Shown here piece by piece: positions 1 through 5,652 of a DNA stretch of 17,052 nucleotides (within the stretch, counting starts at the first letter, position 1; each line of letters begins with the position of its first letter). Both the position numbers and the translations under genes were made by a program. The stretch lies in NCBI GenBank assembly GCA_035718085.1, contig DASTHS010000094.1, positions 1 to 17,052 of the forward strand, written 5' to 3'. Source of the stretch: DASTHS01 sp035718085. GTDB taxonomy: Bacteria > Actinomycetota > Acidimicrobiia > Acidimicrobiales > Palsa-688. Under the pieces are notes generated by a model, which had not been told where the DNA came from, did not search any database, and worked only from the letters and a program-made list of their open reading frames with translations.

Positions 1-2
1 CG

Positions 3-257
3 AGCGGCGCCGTGAGCTTCGTGGAGCGGTCGCTGCCCGACGAGTACGCCGGGCGGCGCCTCGACGAGCTGGCCTGCGGCGACGACTACCGGCCGGTCAT
101 GGTGACCCGGGCGGGTGCCGCCCGCCTGGCCACACCGTCGACCATGGGCCAGGAAGGTGACGTCGTGCTCTTCGCCGTGCGCGCCGACGCCGTGCCCGCG
201 TTCGAGTCCCGCCTCGGCGCCGTCGGTGCGAATGGCGCCGTGGGACCGACGGCGTGA
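3..257 (+). CDS. TrkA-family K+ uptake regulator, C-terminal part (5' truncated by window edge)
   Basis: The frame is open from the window edge, so this is the last 84 codons of a longer gene. The visible residues look like a TrkA_C (RCK C-terminal) domain: an LPDEYAGRRLDEL segment, then a beta-rich stretch with an R-x-G turn (VTRAGAARL) and the GD-VVLFAV ending typical of the fold. TrkA proteins sit on the cytoplasmic face of Trk/Ktr potassium channels and gate them by binding nucleotides or other ligands. The stop overlaps the next TrkA gene by four bases (GTGA), so the two are translationally coupled. Such a tandem pair of single-unit TrkA proteins resembles mycobacterial ceoB-ceoC. The N-terminal nucleotide-binding half lies outside the window, so its integrity cannot be judged. 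Confidence 0.8.
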   Translation, partial: SGAVSFVERSLPDEYAGRRLDELACGDDYRPVMVTRAGAARLATPSTMGQEGDVVLFAVRADAVPAFESRLGAVGANGAVGPTA

Positions 258-940
258 AGGTCGTCATCGCCGGGGCCGGCAACGTCGGCACCTCCATCGC
301 TTCGGACCTGTCGGCCCACGGCCACCACGTGCTGCTCATCGAGCGCGACACCGGCCTGGTCGAACGCCTGGCGCCGACCTTCGAGTGCAGCTGGCTGGCC
401 GGCGACGCCTGCGAGGTGTCGACCCTGCAGCGCGCCCAGGTGGACGAGACCGACGTGGTGGTGGCGGCCACCGGTGACGACGAGGACAACCTCGTCGTGT
501 CGCTGCTCGCCAAGCAGGAGTTCGCCGTGCCGCGGGTGATCGCCCGGGTCAACCACCCCAAGAACCGCTGGATGTTCAACGAGACCTGGGGCATCGACGT
601 GTCCGTGTCGACCCCCCACCTCATGACCGCGCTGGTCGAGGAGGCCGTGTCGGTGGGCACGCTCGTGCAGCTCATGCAGTTCGCCGAGGGGTCGGCGCGC
701 CTGGTCGAGGTGACCCTGGCCCCAGGCTCCCCGGCGGTCGGGTCGTCGATCGCCGAGCTCGGCATGCCCCGGGACGCCTCGGTGGTCGCAGTCGTGCGTG
801 AGCGGAGGGTCGTCGTGCCCCGCGGCGACACCGTCGTCGCAGAGGGCGACGAGGTGATCGCCCTGGTGACCGAGGAGTCCGAGGAGCGGGTCCGGGCCAT
901 CCTCGTGGGCGCGCCGTCGCCCGGCTCCGCCTCGGCCTGA
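254..940 (+). CDS. TrkA-family potassium uptake regulatory protein (RCK: TrkA_N + TrkA_C)
   Basis: A complete 228-residue protein, the normal length for a single-unit TrkA. Residues 1-20 carry the Rossmann dinucleotide loop G-A-G-N-V-G (residues 7-12) after a hydrophobic beta strand, and an acidic residue ends the second strand (VLLIERD), as expected for NAD(H) binding. TrkA_N covers about residues 1-125 and TrkA_C about 145-220. It probably assembles with the upstream TrkA as the cytoplasmic gating ring of a Trk channel; no TrkH/TrkG membrane subunit is in the window. The GTG start overlaps the upstream stop by four bases and has no strong ribosome-binding site of its own, which fits translational coupling. 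Family assignment is secure; which of ceoB or ceoC it corresponds to is not. Confidence 0.92.
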   Translation: MKVVIAGAGNVGTSIASDLSAHGHHVLLIERDTGLVERLAPTFECSWLAGDACEVSTLQRAQVDETDVVVAATGDDEDNLVVSLLAKQEFAVPRVIARVNHPKNRWMFNETWGIDVSVSTPHLMTALVEEAVSVGTLVQLMQFAEGSARLVEVTLAPGSPAVGSSIAELGMPRDASVVAVVRERRVVVPRGDTVVAEGDEVIALVTEESEERVRAILVGAPSPGSASA

Positions 941-1107
941 CCGGCCGGCTCCCCGCACGGGCGCCGGGCCTAGCACGTCGCCCGCGCCGGATCGCGCATC
1001 CTCCCCTTGCGTCGGGCCGCCGGATGGGGGAAGATCACATCGATGTAACTACACCACTGCGATGAGCGCTCCCGGGTGCCCGTCGTCGAGCCGAGGGGAG
1101 TGCCCAC

Positions 1108-1395
1108 GTGCACCAACTCATCGACCTGCTGTTGTCGCCTGAGAGCAACGCCTGGCGCAACCAGGCGAACTGCATGGGCGTCGATCCCGACCTGTTCTTC
1201 CCCGAGCGGGGGGCCTCGACGCGGGAGGCCAAGGAGGTGTGCCGGGGGTGCGTGGTGCAGCAGGAGTGCCTCGAGTTCGCCCTCGCGAACAGCGAGAAGT
1301 TCGGCATCTGGGGTGGCCTCTCGGAACGGGAACGCCGCCGCATCCGCCGCCGTCGGGCCGTGGAACGCAGAGAAGCAGGCGGCGCCGCCTCCTGA
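1108..1395 (+). CDS. whiB2: WhiB-family [4Fe-4S] transcriptional regulator, WhiB2/WhmD-like
   Basis: A 95-residue Wbl protein. The four cluster ligands are Cys22, Cys45, Cys48 and Cys54 in the usual C-x22-C-x2-C-x5-C arrangement, followed by the G(I/V)WGG turn at 66-70 and a basic C-terminal helix rich in Arg. The segment ERGASTREAKEVC and the phrase FGIWGGLSERERRR match what I recall of mycobacterial WhiB2/WhmD and Streptomyces WhiB, regulators tied to septation and sporulation, so the subfamily call is fairly good. The GTG start is preceded by GAGGGGAG (about 1093-1100) at good spacing. The gene stands alone and is followed by a strong hairpin shared with the convergent formiminotransferase-like gene. 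Wbl proteins work by binding the housekeeping sigma factor; that role is inferred from the family. Confidence 0.93.
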   Translation: MHQLIDLLLSPESNAWRNQANCMGVDPDLFFPERGASTREAKEVCRGCVVQQECLEFALANSEKFGIWGGLSERERRRIRRRRAVERREAGGAAS

Positions 1396-1438
1396 CCAAG
1401 TGTCCGGCGCCGCCGGGCTGCTCCAAGCACTTCCCCCA

Positions 1439-1470
1439 TCGAGGCCCGCCTGCCCGCAGGCGGGCCTCGG
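1439..1470. terminator. Strong hairpin between convergent genes, likely bidirectional terminator
   Basis: Bases 1440-1453 and 1456-1469 are perfect inverted repeats (14 bp, CGAGGCCCGCCTGC and its complement around a CC centre), with a T-G wobble outside. It lies 44 bases after the WhiB2-like stop and just before the end of the minus-strand formiminotransferase gene. Neither side has a clear U tract, common for actinobacterial terminators. Confidence 0.7.
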
Positions 1471-1473
1471 TCG

Positions 1474-2346
1474 TCAGGTCCCGCCAGCGGGTGCGAACCC
1501 GGCATCCTCCAGCCGGCCCTCGAGCGTGCGGGACGGGTCGAGGTCGAGCTCGGCCCACCGGGCGGTCGGCTCGGCGGCGACCACGGCGGCGGGCACCAGC
1601 CCGACCAGCTCGGCCCGGGCCACCGGGGCCCGGGCGGCCACCTCGTCGAACACCGCCCCGGGTCCGACCCGCCACGGGTCGACCAGGTTGCACGACACCT
1701 GCACCGCGGCGCCCACCGCGAGACCGAGGGCCCGGACGGCCGGCCCCCGCAGCTGCGCCGCCACCTGCCGGGCCAGGCCGAGGTCGGGGTCGGCCAGCCA
1801 CAGGTTGTAGGCCACCAGCGCGCCGCGCACGCCGGCGGCCGTGGCGCCGGCGGTGGGATGCGGACGGCGCGGTCCCACGTCGGGCTCCAGGTCGGCCCAC
1901 AGCCGGCGGCGGAGCTCGGGGAGCGTCCGGGCCGGCAGCGCCGGCATCGGTGGCCGGGCCGGCACCGCCGGCCCGTAGCAGGCGACCGGCACCCCCGTGC
2001 TGGCGGCCCGCAGGGCGAAGCGGCGCCGGGCGGCGACGGCCTCGCCGGCGTCCGCCGCCTCGACCAGGCCGCCCCTCCCCGCCGACCAGGCCACCCAGGG
2101 CACCACGTCGACGACCCCGAAGCGGGGGTGCACCCCTCGGTGCGCGCGCAGGTCGATGCGGGCCACGGCGGCTGCGGCCAGCGCGGCCACGGCCGCTTCC
2201 ACCTCGGGGCCGCCGAGGGTGAACACCGACCGGTGGTGGTCGGGGTCGGCGTGCCGGTCGAGGAGCGCAGCGCCGGCGGCCGCCGCCAGGGCGGCGAGCA
2301 CGACGGGGTCACGACCCTCGCTGACGTTGACCGCCGCGGTCAGCAT
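1474..2346 (-). CDS. Glutamate formiminotransferase (FtcD N-terminal type) domain protein
   Basis: A 290-residue protein with the formiminotransferase N- and C-subdomains and no cyclodeaminase domain. Recognisable family blocks are AAVNVSEGRD at the N-terminus (family pattern VPNFSEGR), LLDRHADPDHHRSVFTLGG, IDLRAHRGVHPRFGVVDVVPW, and HPTAGATAAGVRGALVAYN. The family transfers a formimino or formyl group between glutamate and tetrahydrofolate, linking histidine breakdown to one-carbon metabolism; no histidine-degradation gene is in the window, so the physiological substrate is uncertain. The frame stays open further upstream, but the ATG at 2346 gives the conserved N-terminus, and the extension would run through the divergent tatA-like gene. 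Only 45 bp separate the two starts. Confidence 0.85.
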   Translation of the reverse strand: MLTAAVNVSEGRDPVVLAALAAAAGAALLDRHADPDHHRSVFTLGGPEVEAAVAALAAAAVARIDLRAHRGVHPRFGVVDVVPWVAWSAGRGGLVEAADAGEAVAARRRFALRAASTGVPVACYGPAVPARPPMPALPARTLPELRRRLWADLEPDVGPRRPHPTAGATAAGVRGALVAYNLWLADPDLGLARQVAAQLRGPAVRALGLAVGAAVQVSCNLVDPWRVGPGAVFDEVAARAPVARAELVGLVPAAVVAAEPTARWAELDLDPSRTLEGRLEDAGFAPAGGT

Positions 2347-2378
2347 CGCACCGCCACGTGCCGGGGCCCGACAGGGGC

Positions 2379-2384
2379 TACCGT
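2379..2384 (+). promoter_or_regulatory. Candidate -10 hexamer (TACCGT) of a leaderless tatA transcript
   Basis: TACCGT fits the actinobacterial TANNNT -10 pattern and ends seven bases before the ATG at 2392, so transcription would begin at or next to the start codon. No Shine-Dalgarno sequence precedes the ATG. One of several similar cases in this window. Confidence 0.5.
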
Positions 2385-2391
2385 CGCGGGC

Positions 2392-2682
2392 ATGCTCGCG
2401 ATGCTCAGCGAAAGCACCATCCTCATCGTGGCCATCGTGCTGGTGGTGCTCTTCGGGGGCAGCCAGCTGCCGAAGCTGGCCCGCAACGTCGGCACCGCGG
2501 GCAAGGAGTTCCGCAAGGCGCAGGCCGATGCCGAGGCCGAGCACGCCCGAGCCGCCGTCGTCACCCCGCCGGCGGTGCCGGCGTCGACCGACGACGACCG
2601 GATCACGCTGTCGCGCGCCGAGCTCGACGCCCTGCTCGCCGAGCGGGAGGGCCGGGCCAAGGGCACCGCCGGCACCGACTGA
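2392..2682 (+). CDS. tatA: Sec-independent translocase TatA/TatB-family protein
   Basis: A 96-residue protein with the TatA layout: a short N-terminal hydrophobic helix (about residues 8-22, LSESTILIVAIVLVVLFG), the F-G-G hinge at residues 21-23, an amphipathic helix SQLPKLARNVGTAGKEFRKAQ (about 24-44), then a charged tail. TatA oligomers form the twin-arginine pore that exports folded proteins. The hinge and the amphipathic LPKLARNVG segment favour TatA over TatB, but the longer acidic tail leaves TatB possible. No tatC is in the window. A second ATG at 2401 would remove three residues. The ATG at 2392 is favoured because a TACCGT -10-like hexamer lies seven bases upstream, pointing to a leaderless message. 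The gene converges on a whiB-like gene 48 bp downstream. Confidence 0.85.
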   Translation: MLAMLSESTILIVAIVLVVLFGGSQLPKLARNVGTAGKEFRKAQADAEAEHARAAVVTPPAVPASTDDDRITLSRAELDALLAEREGRAKGTAGTD

Positions 2683-2700
2683 GCCGACGCCGGCTCGGCT
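2681..2700. terminator. Weak hairpin at the tatA 3' end
   Basis: GAGCCG at 2681-2686 can pair with CGGCTC at 2691-2696, or AGCCGA with TCGGCT one step further out, starting within the tatA stop. It sits between convergent tatA-like and whiB-like genes, where a terminator is expected. The stem is only 6 bp and has no U tract. Confidence 0.3.
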
Positions 2701-2730
2701 GGAGCCCGATCGCCGGCGCCGCCGACCGCC

Positions 2731-2976
2731 TCAGTCGACGCCGAGGGGGGCCGCGCCGCGGCGTCGGCGGGCGATGCGGCGCCGCTCGCGCTCGGAGGCG
2801 CCGCCCCAGACACCGTGCTCGATGCGGTTGTAGAGGGCGTACTCGAGGCACGGCTCCTGCACGGGGCAGTCCGCGCAGATCCGCCGGGCCAGCTCGACCC
2901 CCACCCCGTCAGACGGGAAGAAGGTCTCGGGCGGTAGCTCCCGGCACTTCCCTTCGCTCATCCACTCGGTGTCCAT
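2731..2976 (-). CDS. WhiB-family [4Fe-4S] transcriptional regulator (second Wbl)
   Basis: An 81-residue Wbl protein. The ligands are Cys11, Cys34, Cys37 and Cys43 (C-x22-C-x2-C-x5-C), followed by GVWGG at 55-59 and the basic run SERERRRIARRRR. The first cysteine is preceded by only ten residues, giving a compact protein like WhiB1/WblE, but the sequence around the cluster (LEYALYNRIEHGVWGG) does not clearly match one named subfamily, so no symbol is given. The ATG at 2976 is well supported by GGAGGG (minus strand, 2981-2986) four bases upstream. It would act as a cluster-dependent regulator or sigma-factor partner. It is divergent from leuA across about 500 bp and has its own leadered promoter, unlike several neighbours. 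Confidence 0.92.
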   Translation of the reverse strand: MDTEWMSEGKCRELPPETFFPSDGVGVELARRICADCPVQEPCLEYALYNRIEHGVWGGASERERRRIARRRRGAAPLGVD

Positions 2977-3247
2977 CGGTCCCTCCGTCGCACTGCGTCG
3001 TCGCTAGGTCTACGTCCCTGCGGGCCGTTCCATGCCGGTCTGCGGCCTGTTCTCAGTCAGAAATCAGGGACGCTGCGATGCCAGGTCCGGTCTGCGTCCG
3101 GTGATCACCACACGACGGGTCAGGGGCCCCGTCCGGGCGTCGTCGGCGGTACCGCCCGGCGCAAACCACCGCCGAGCGCGCTCCGCCTCCCACCCAGCGT
3201 AGACCCGGGCTCCCGGGTCTGGCAATGGGACGCCGTGGTGGAGGCCC
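2977..3247. other. Gene-free stretch between divergent whiB-like and leuA transcription units
   Basis: No protein with family features is visible here. On the minus strand, TAGACC and TAGCGA (3001-3012) are candidate -10 elements for the whiB-like gene, giving a short leader that holds its GGAGGG site. The ten-base word CCGGTCTGCG occurs twice, at 3035-3044 and 3087-3096. A 9-bp perfect inverted repeat (AGACCCGGG at 3201-3209, CCCGGGTCT at 3212-3220) lies 27 bp upstream of the leu promoter -35 element. A weaker 6-bp inverted repeat (3114-3119 with 3128-3133) is also present. Functions of the repeats are unknown. Confidence 0.4.
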
Positions 3248-3277
3248 TTGACCGGCGCTGCTGCGGCGACCGATGAT
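3248..3277 (+). promoter_or_regulatory. Candidate promoter of the leu leader (TTGACC / GATGAT)
   Basis: TTGACC (3248-3253) matches the -35 consensus at five of six positions. After 18 bp, GATGAT (3272-3277) is a moderate -10 (four of six). A start seven to eight bases further on falls at 3284-3285, exactly on the ATG at 3285 that opens a short Leu-rich reading frame. Confidence 0.5.
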
Positions 3278-3284
3278 GGCCCCG

Positions 3285-3323
3285 ATGTCGTCGCCTGTGC
3301 TGCTGACCGGCCTCCTCACCTAG
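3285..3323 (+). CDS. leuL: leu operon leader peptide (leucine-sensing)
   Basis: A 12-codon frame, MSSPVLLTGLLT followed by TAG. Four of twelve residues are leucine, in two adjacent pairs (CTG CTG at 3300-3305, CTC CTC at 3312-3317), and the last pair lies two codons before the stop. It is followed at once by two adjacent hairpins, the second resembling a terminator, and then by leuA. This is the architecture of a ribosome-stalling leucine attenuator: when charged tRNA-Leu is scarce the ribosome pauses on the Leu codons and the downstream folding changes. ATGs at 3273 and 3276 are in the same frame and could start a 16- or 15-residue version; 3285 is preferred because it coincides with the predicted transcription start and no ribosome-binding site is seen before any of the three. 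Confidence 0.7.
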   Translation: MSSPVLLTGLLT

Positions 3324-3390
3324 ACGGTCACCACCCGGTGACCGTCGAAGCCTCCTGCGCCCTCCGGGCCGGGAGGCTTCTTCGTTTCCC
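3323..3390 (+). terminator. leuA transcription attenuator: pause-type hairpin plus terminator hairpin
   Basis: Hairpin 1 is a perfect 10-bp stem (3323-3332 with 3337-3346, loop ACCC) beginning on the last base of the leader-peptide stop codon. Hairpin 2 follows with no gap: GAAGCCTCC at 3347-3355 pairs with GGAGGCTTC at 3372-3380, with an inner GCCC/GGGC stem (3359-3362 with 3366-3369), and is followed by TTCGTTT, a modest U tract. A ribosome stalled at 3312-3317 would cover the 5' arm of hairpin 1. Two alternative pairings are visible: CCCGG (3334-3338) with CCGGG (3364-3368), which would break the inner terminator stem, and GCCTCC of the leader Leu codons (3310-3315), identical to the terminator 5' arm, with GGAGGC (3372-3377). 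Which acts as antiterminator is not settled. Confidence 0.7.
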
Positions 3391-3485
3391 AGATCGTTCC
3401 CGTCCCCGTCGAGCCCCACACCCCCTGGCCCGGCCGGCCGCCATCCCGGTGCGCAGCCCGCCAGAACCCGAAAGCCGAGTACCTC

Positions 3486-5198
3486 GTGGCCTACGCCTAC
3501 CCCACCCCCTGCGACATGCCCTTCGAGCGCTACCGGCCCGCGGTGCCCCTGGCGCTGCCCGACCGCACGTGGCCCGACAAGCAGCTGACCAAGGCGCCGA
3601 TCTGGTGCAGCGTCGACCTGCGCGACGGCAACCAGGCGCTCATCGACCCGATGGACCCTCCCCGCAAGCTCAAGATGTTCGAGGCGCTCGTCGGCATGGG
3701 CTTCACCGAGATCGAGGTGGGCTTCCCCGCCGCCAGCCAGACCGACTTCGACTTCATCCGCCAGATCATCGAGGAAGACCGCATCCCCGAGCACGTGGCG
3801 ATCCAGGTGCTGGTGCAGTGCCGCGACGAGCTGATCGAGCGCACCTTCGAGAGCCTCGTGGGCGCCCGCAAGGCGATCGTGCACTTCTACAACTCGACGT
3901 CGACCCTGCAGCGGCGCGTCGTGTTCGGCCTCGACAAGCCCGGCATCGTCGACATCGCCACGTCGGCCGCCAAGCTGGTGAAGGCCCACGCCGCCACCCT
4001 GGCCGGCACCGACCTGGCCTTCGAGTATTCCCCGGAGAGCTTCACCGGCACCGAGCCCGACTTCGCGGTGGAGATCTGCGAGGCGGTGATGGAGGTCATC
4101 GAGCCGTCCCCCGAGCACAAGATGATCGTCAACCTGCCCAACACCGTGGAGATGTACGGGCCCAACCTCTACGCCGACGTCGTGGAGTGGTTCGGCCGCA
4201 CGATCCGCGGGCGCGACGCCATCACCCTGTCGCTGCACCCGCACAACGATCGCGGCACCGCGGTCGCCGCCGCCGAGCTCGCCCAGCTGGCGGGCGCCGA
4301 CCGGGTCGAGGGCACCCTCTTCGGCAACGGCGAGCGCACCGGCAACGTGGACGTCGTCACCCTGGCGCTCAACCTCTTCTCCCAGGGCGTCGACCCCGAG
4401 CTCGACCTCCACGACATCGACGCCCTTCGGCGGGTCGCCGAGCACTGCAACCGGCTGCCGGTGCACCCCCGGCACCCCTACGCCGGTGATCTCGTCTACA
4501 CCGCGTTCTCCGGGTCGCACCAGGACGCCATCAAGAAGGGCATGGCCGCCCTGGCGGCCTCGGCGCCCGACGGCGGCTACGAGACGTGGGAGGTGCCGTA
4601 CCTGCCGATCGACCCCAAGCACGTCGGCCGCACCTACGAGGCGATCATCCGGGTCAACAGCCAGAGCGGCAAGGGCGGCGTCGCCTACCTGATGGACGCC
4701 GAGCACGGCCTCGACCTGCCCCGTCGCCTCCAGATCGAGTTCTCGAAGGCGGTGCAGGCGGTCACCGAGGCGTCGGGCACCGAGATCCAGGCCGACGAAC
4801 TGTGGGACGTGTTCGCCGCCACCTACCTGCCGGGCGACGACGGGGTGCGCCTGCTCACCAGCGAGGTCACCTCGGGGGCCAAGGGCAGCCGGGTGGCGGC
4901 CCAGGTGCTCGTCGACGGCAGCCACGAGACCCTCGTCGGCGAGGGCAACGGCCCCGTCGACGCCCTCGTCGACGCCGTGCGCAGCGGGTTGGGCATCGCC
5001 CTGGAGGTGCGCGACTTCTCCGAGCACGCCATGACCGCCGGCTCCGAGGCGTCGGCCGCCGCCTACGTCGAGGTCGCCGGCGCCGACGGCGAGAGCGTGT
5101 GGGGCGTGGGCATCGACACCAGCACCCTCGAGGCCTCGCTGCAGGCCGTCGTCAGCGCCGTCAACCGGGTGCGCCTCGCCCGCCGTGGCGACCGGTAG
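3486..5198 (+). CDS. leuA: 2-isopropylmalate synthase
   Basis: A 570-residue enzyme that condenses acetyl-CoA with 2-oxoisovalerate, the committed step of leucine biosynthesis. It has the long actinobacterial-type N-terminus (RYRPAVPLALPDRTWPDK), then the HMGL-like TIM barrel with the metal/substrate motif DLRDGNQ (44-50), the EVGFPAASQTDFDF segment, the second metal motif HPHNDRG with His251 and His253, and GNGERTGN (280-287). The C-terminal third (about 440-570) is the LeuA dimer/regulatory domain that binds leucine for feedback inhibition. The GTG at 3486 has only a weak upstream purine stretch; the ATG at codon 11 is an alternative. Expression is probably controlled by the attenuator upstream, so leucine would act at both RNA and enzyme level. 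No other leu gene is adjacent. Confidence 0.96.
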   Translation: MAYAYPTPCDMPFERYRPAVPLALPDRTWPDKQLTKAPIWCSVDLRDGNQALIDPMDPPRKLKMFEALVGMGFTEIEVGFPAASQTDFDFIRQIIEEDRIPEHVAIQVLVQCRDELIERTFESLVGARKAIVHFYNSTSTLQRRVVFGLDKPGIVDIATSAAKLVKAHAATLAGTDLAFEYSPESFTGTEPDFAVEICEAVMEVIEPSPEHKMIVNLPNTVEMYGPNLYADVVEWFGRTIRGRDAITLSLHPHNDRGTAVAAAELAQLAGADRVEGTLFGNGERTGNVDVVTLALNLFSQGVDPELDLHDIDALRRVAEHCNRLPVHPRHPYAGDLVYTAFSGSHQDAIKKGMAALAASAPDGGYETWEVPYLPIDPKHVGRTYEAIIRVNSQSGKGGVAYLMDAEHGLDLPRRLQIEFSKAVQAVTEASGTEIQADELWDVFAATYLPGDDGVRLLTSEVTSGAKGSRVAAQVLVDGSHETLVGEGNGPVDALVDAVRSGLGIALEVRDFSEHAMTAGSEASAAAYVEVAGADGESVWGVGIDTSTLEASLQAVVSAVNRVRLARRGDR

Positions 5199-5201
5199 GC
5201 T
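5196..5201 (+). promoter_or_regulatory. Candidate -10 hexamer (TAGGCT) overlapping the leuA stop codon
   Basis: TAGGCT fits TANNNT and ends eight bases before the ATG at 5210. Its first three bases are the leuA stop codon. No Shine-Dalgarno sequence precedes the ATG, so the next gene may have its own leaderless transcript. Confidence 0.45.
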
Positions 5202-5209
5202 CGCCGACC

Positions 5210-5494
5210 ATGTCGCAGCAGCCCACGCCCGAGGCCGGACCCCCGCGCGGGCACATCCGGGTGGTCTACCTGGGCCCCGTCGCCCCGCACTGGCGGGTCG
5301 ACTCCGACTTCGGTGACCGCATCGCGGTCGACGAGTTCCGCCAGCGGGCCATGGCCCGGCTCCTGTTGCTGCCTCCGCACGACCCGCAGTTCCGGCGGAA
5401 CCGTGAGCGGGTGGCCCGCGACGCCGAGCGCGAGGCGTTCGTGCTCGAGTGGGATCTGGGCCTGCCCGACGACGACGACCCCCGCTCGTCGTAG
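5210..5494 (+). CDS. Conserved-looking small hypothetical protein
   Basis: A 94-residue acidic protein that I do not recognise. It has no signal peptide, membrane segment or cysteine. A disordered start rich in Pro and Gly is followed by a compact core, HIRVVYLGPVAPHWRVDSDFGD, a likely helix DEFRQRAMARLLLLPP, the segment HDPQFRRNRERVARDAEREAFVLEWDLG, and an acidic DDDD tail. Codon use is typical of the window and the frame is bounded by a promoter-like hexamer upstream and ppk just downstream, which supports a real gene. It starts 11 bases after leuA ends and lies before ppk, so a link to polyphosphate or stringent-response metabolism is possible but is only a guess from position. Confidence 0.65.
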   Translation: MSQQPTPEAGPPRGHIRVVYLGPVAPHWRVDSDFGDRIAVDEFRQRAMARLLLLPPHDPQFRRNRERVARDAEREAFVLEWDLGLPDDDDPRSS

Positions 5495-5639
5495 CCGCCG
5501 TGGGCGGCCGGCTGTCGCGATGGTGGCGTCGCCGCCGTGCGCCGCGGCCGATCGCCGCCCTGGGCCCCGGTCCGCTCCCGCGGCCCGCGGCCCCGCCCGG
5601 CGCGCTCGCGCCGGAGCCGGGGGGTGGAGCACCGGTGGG

Positions 5640-5645
5640 TAGCGT
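5640..5645 (+). promoter_or_regulatory. Candidate -10 hexamer (TAGCGT) for ppk
   Basis: TAGCGT fits TANNNT and ends seven bases before the in-frame GTG at 5653, the same geometry as at other leaderless-looking starts here. It favours 5653 over the upstream GTG at 5500 as the ppk start. Confidence 0.4.
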
Positions 5646-5652
5646 CGCCGAT

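Noticed and set aside
1038..1055. CATCGATG palindrome and TAACTA/TACACC words before the WhiB2-like gene as its promoter
   Set aside because: A promoter is expected here, but no -35/-10 pair stands out clearly enough to place it.
5500..5652. Upstream GTG at 5500 as the ppk start
   Set aside because: It would add a 51-residue Arg/Pro/Ala-rich segment not typical of PPK1, and a TAGCGT -10-like hexamer sits seven bases before the GTG at 5653. It remains possible.
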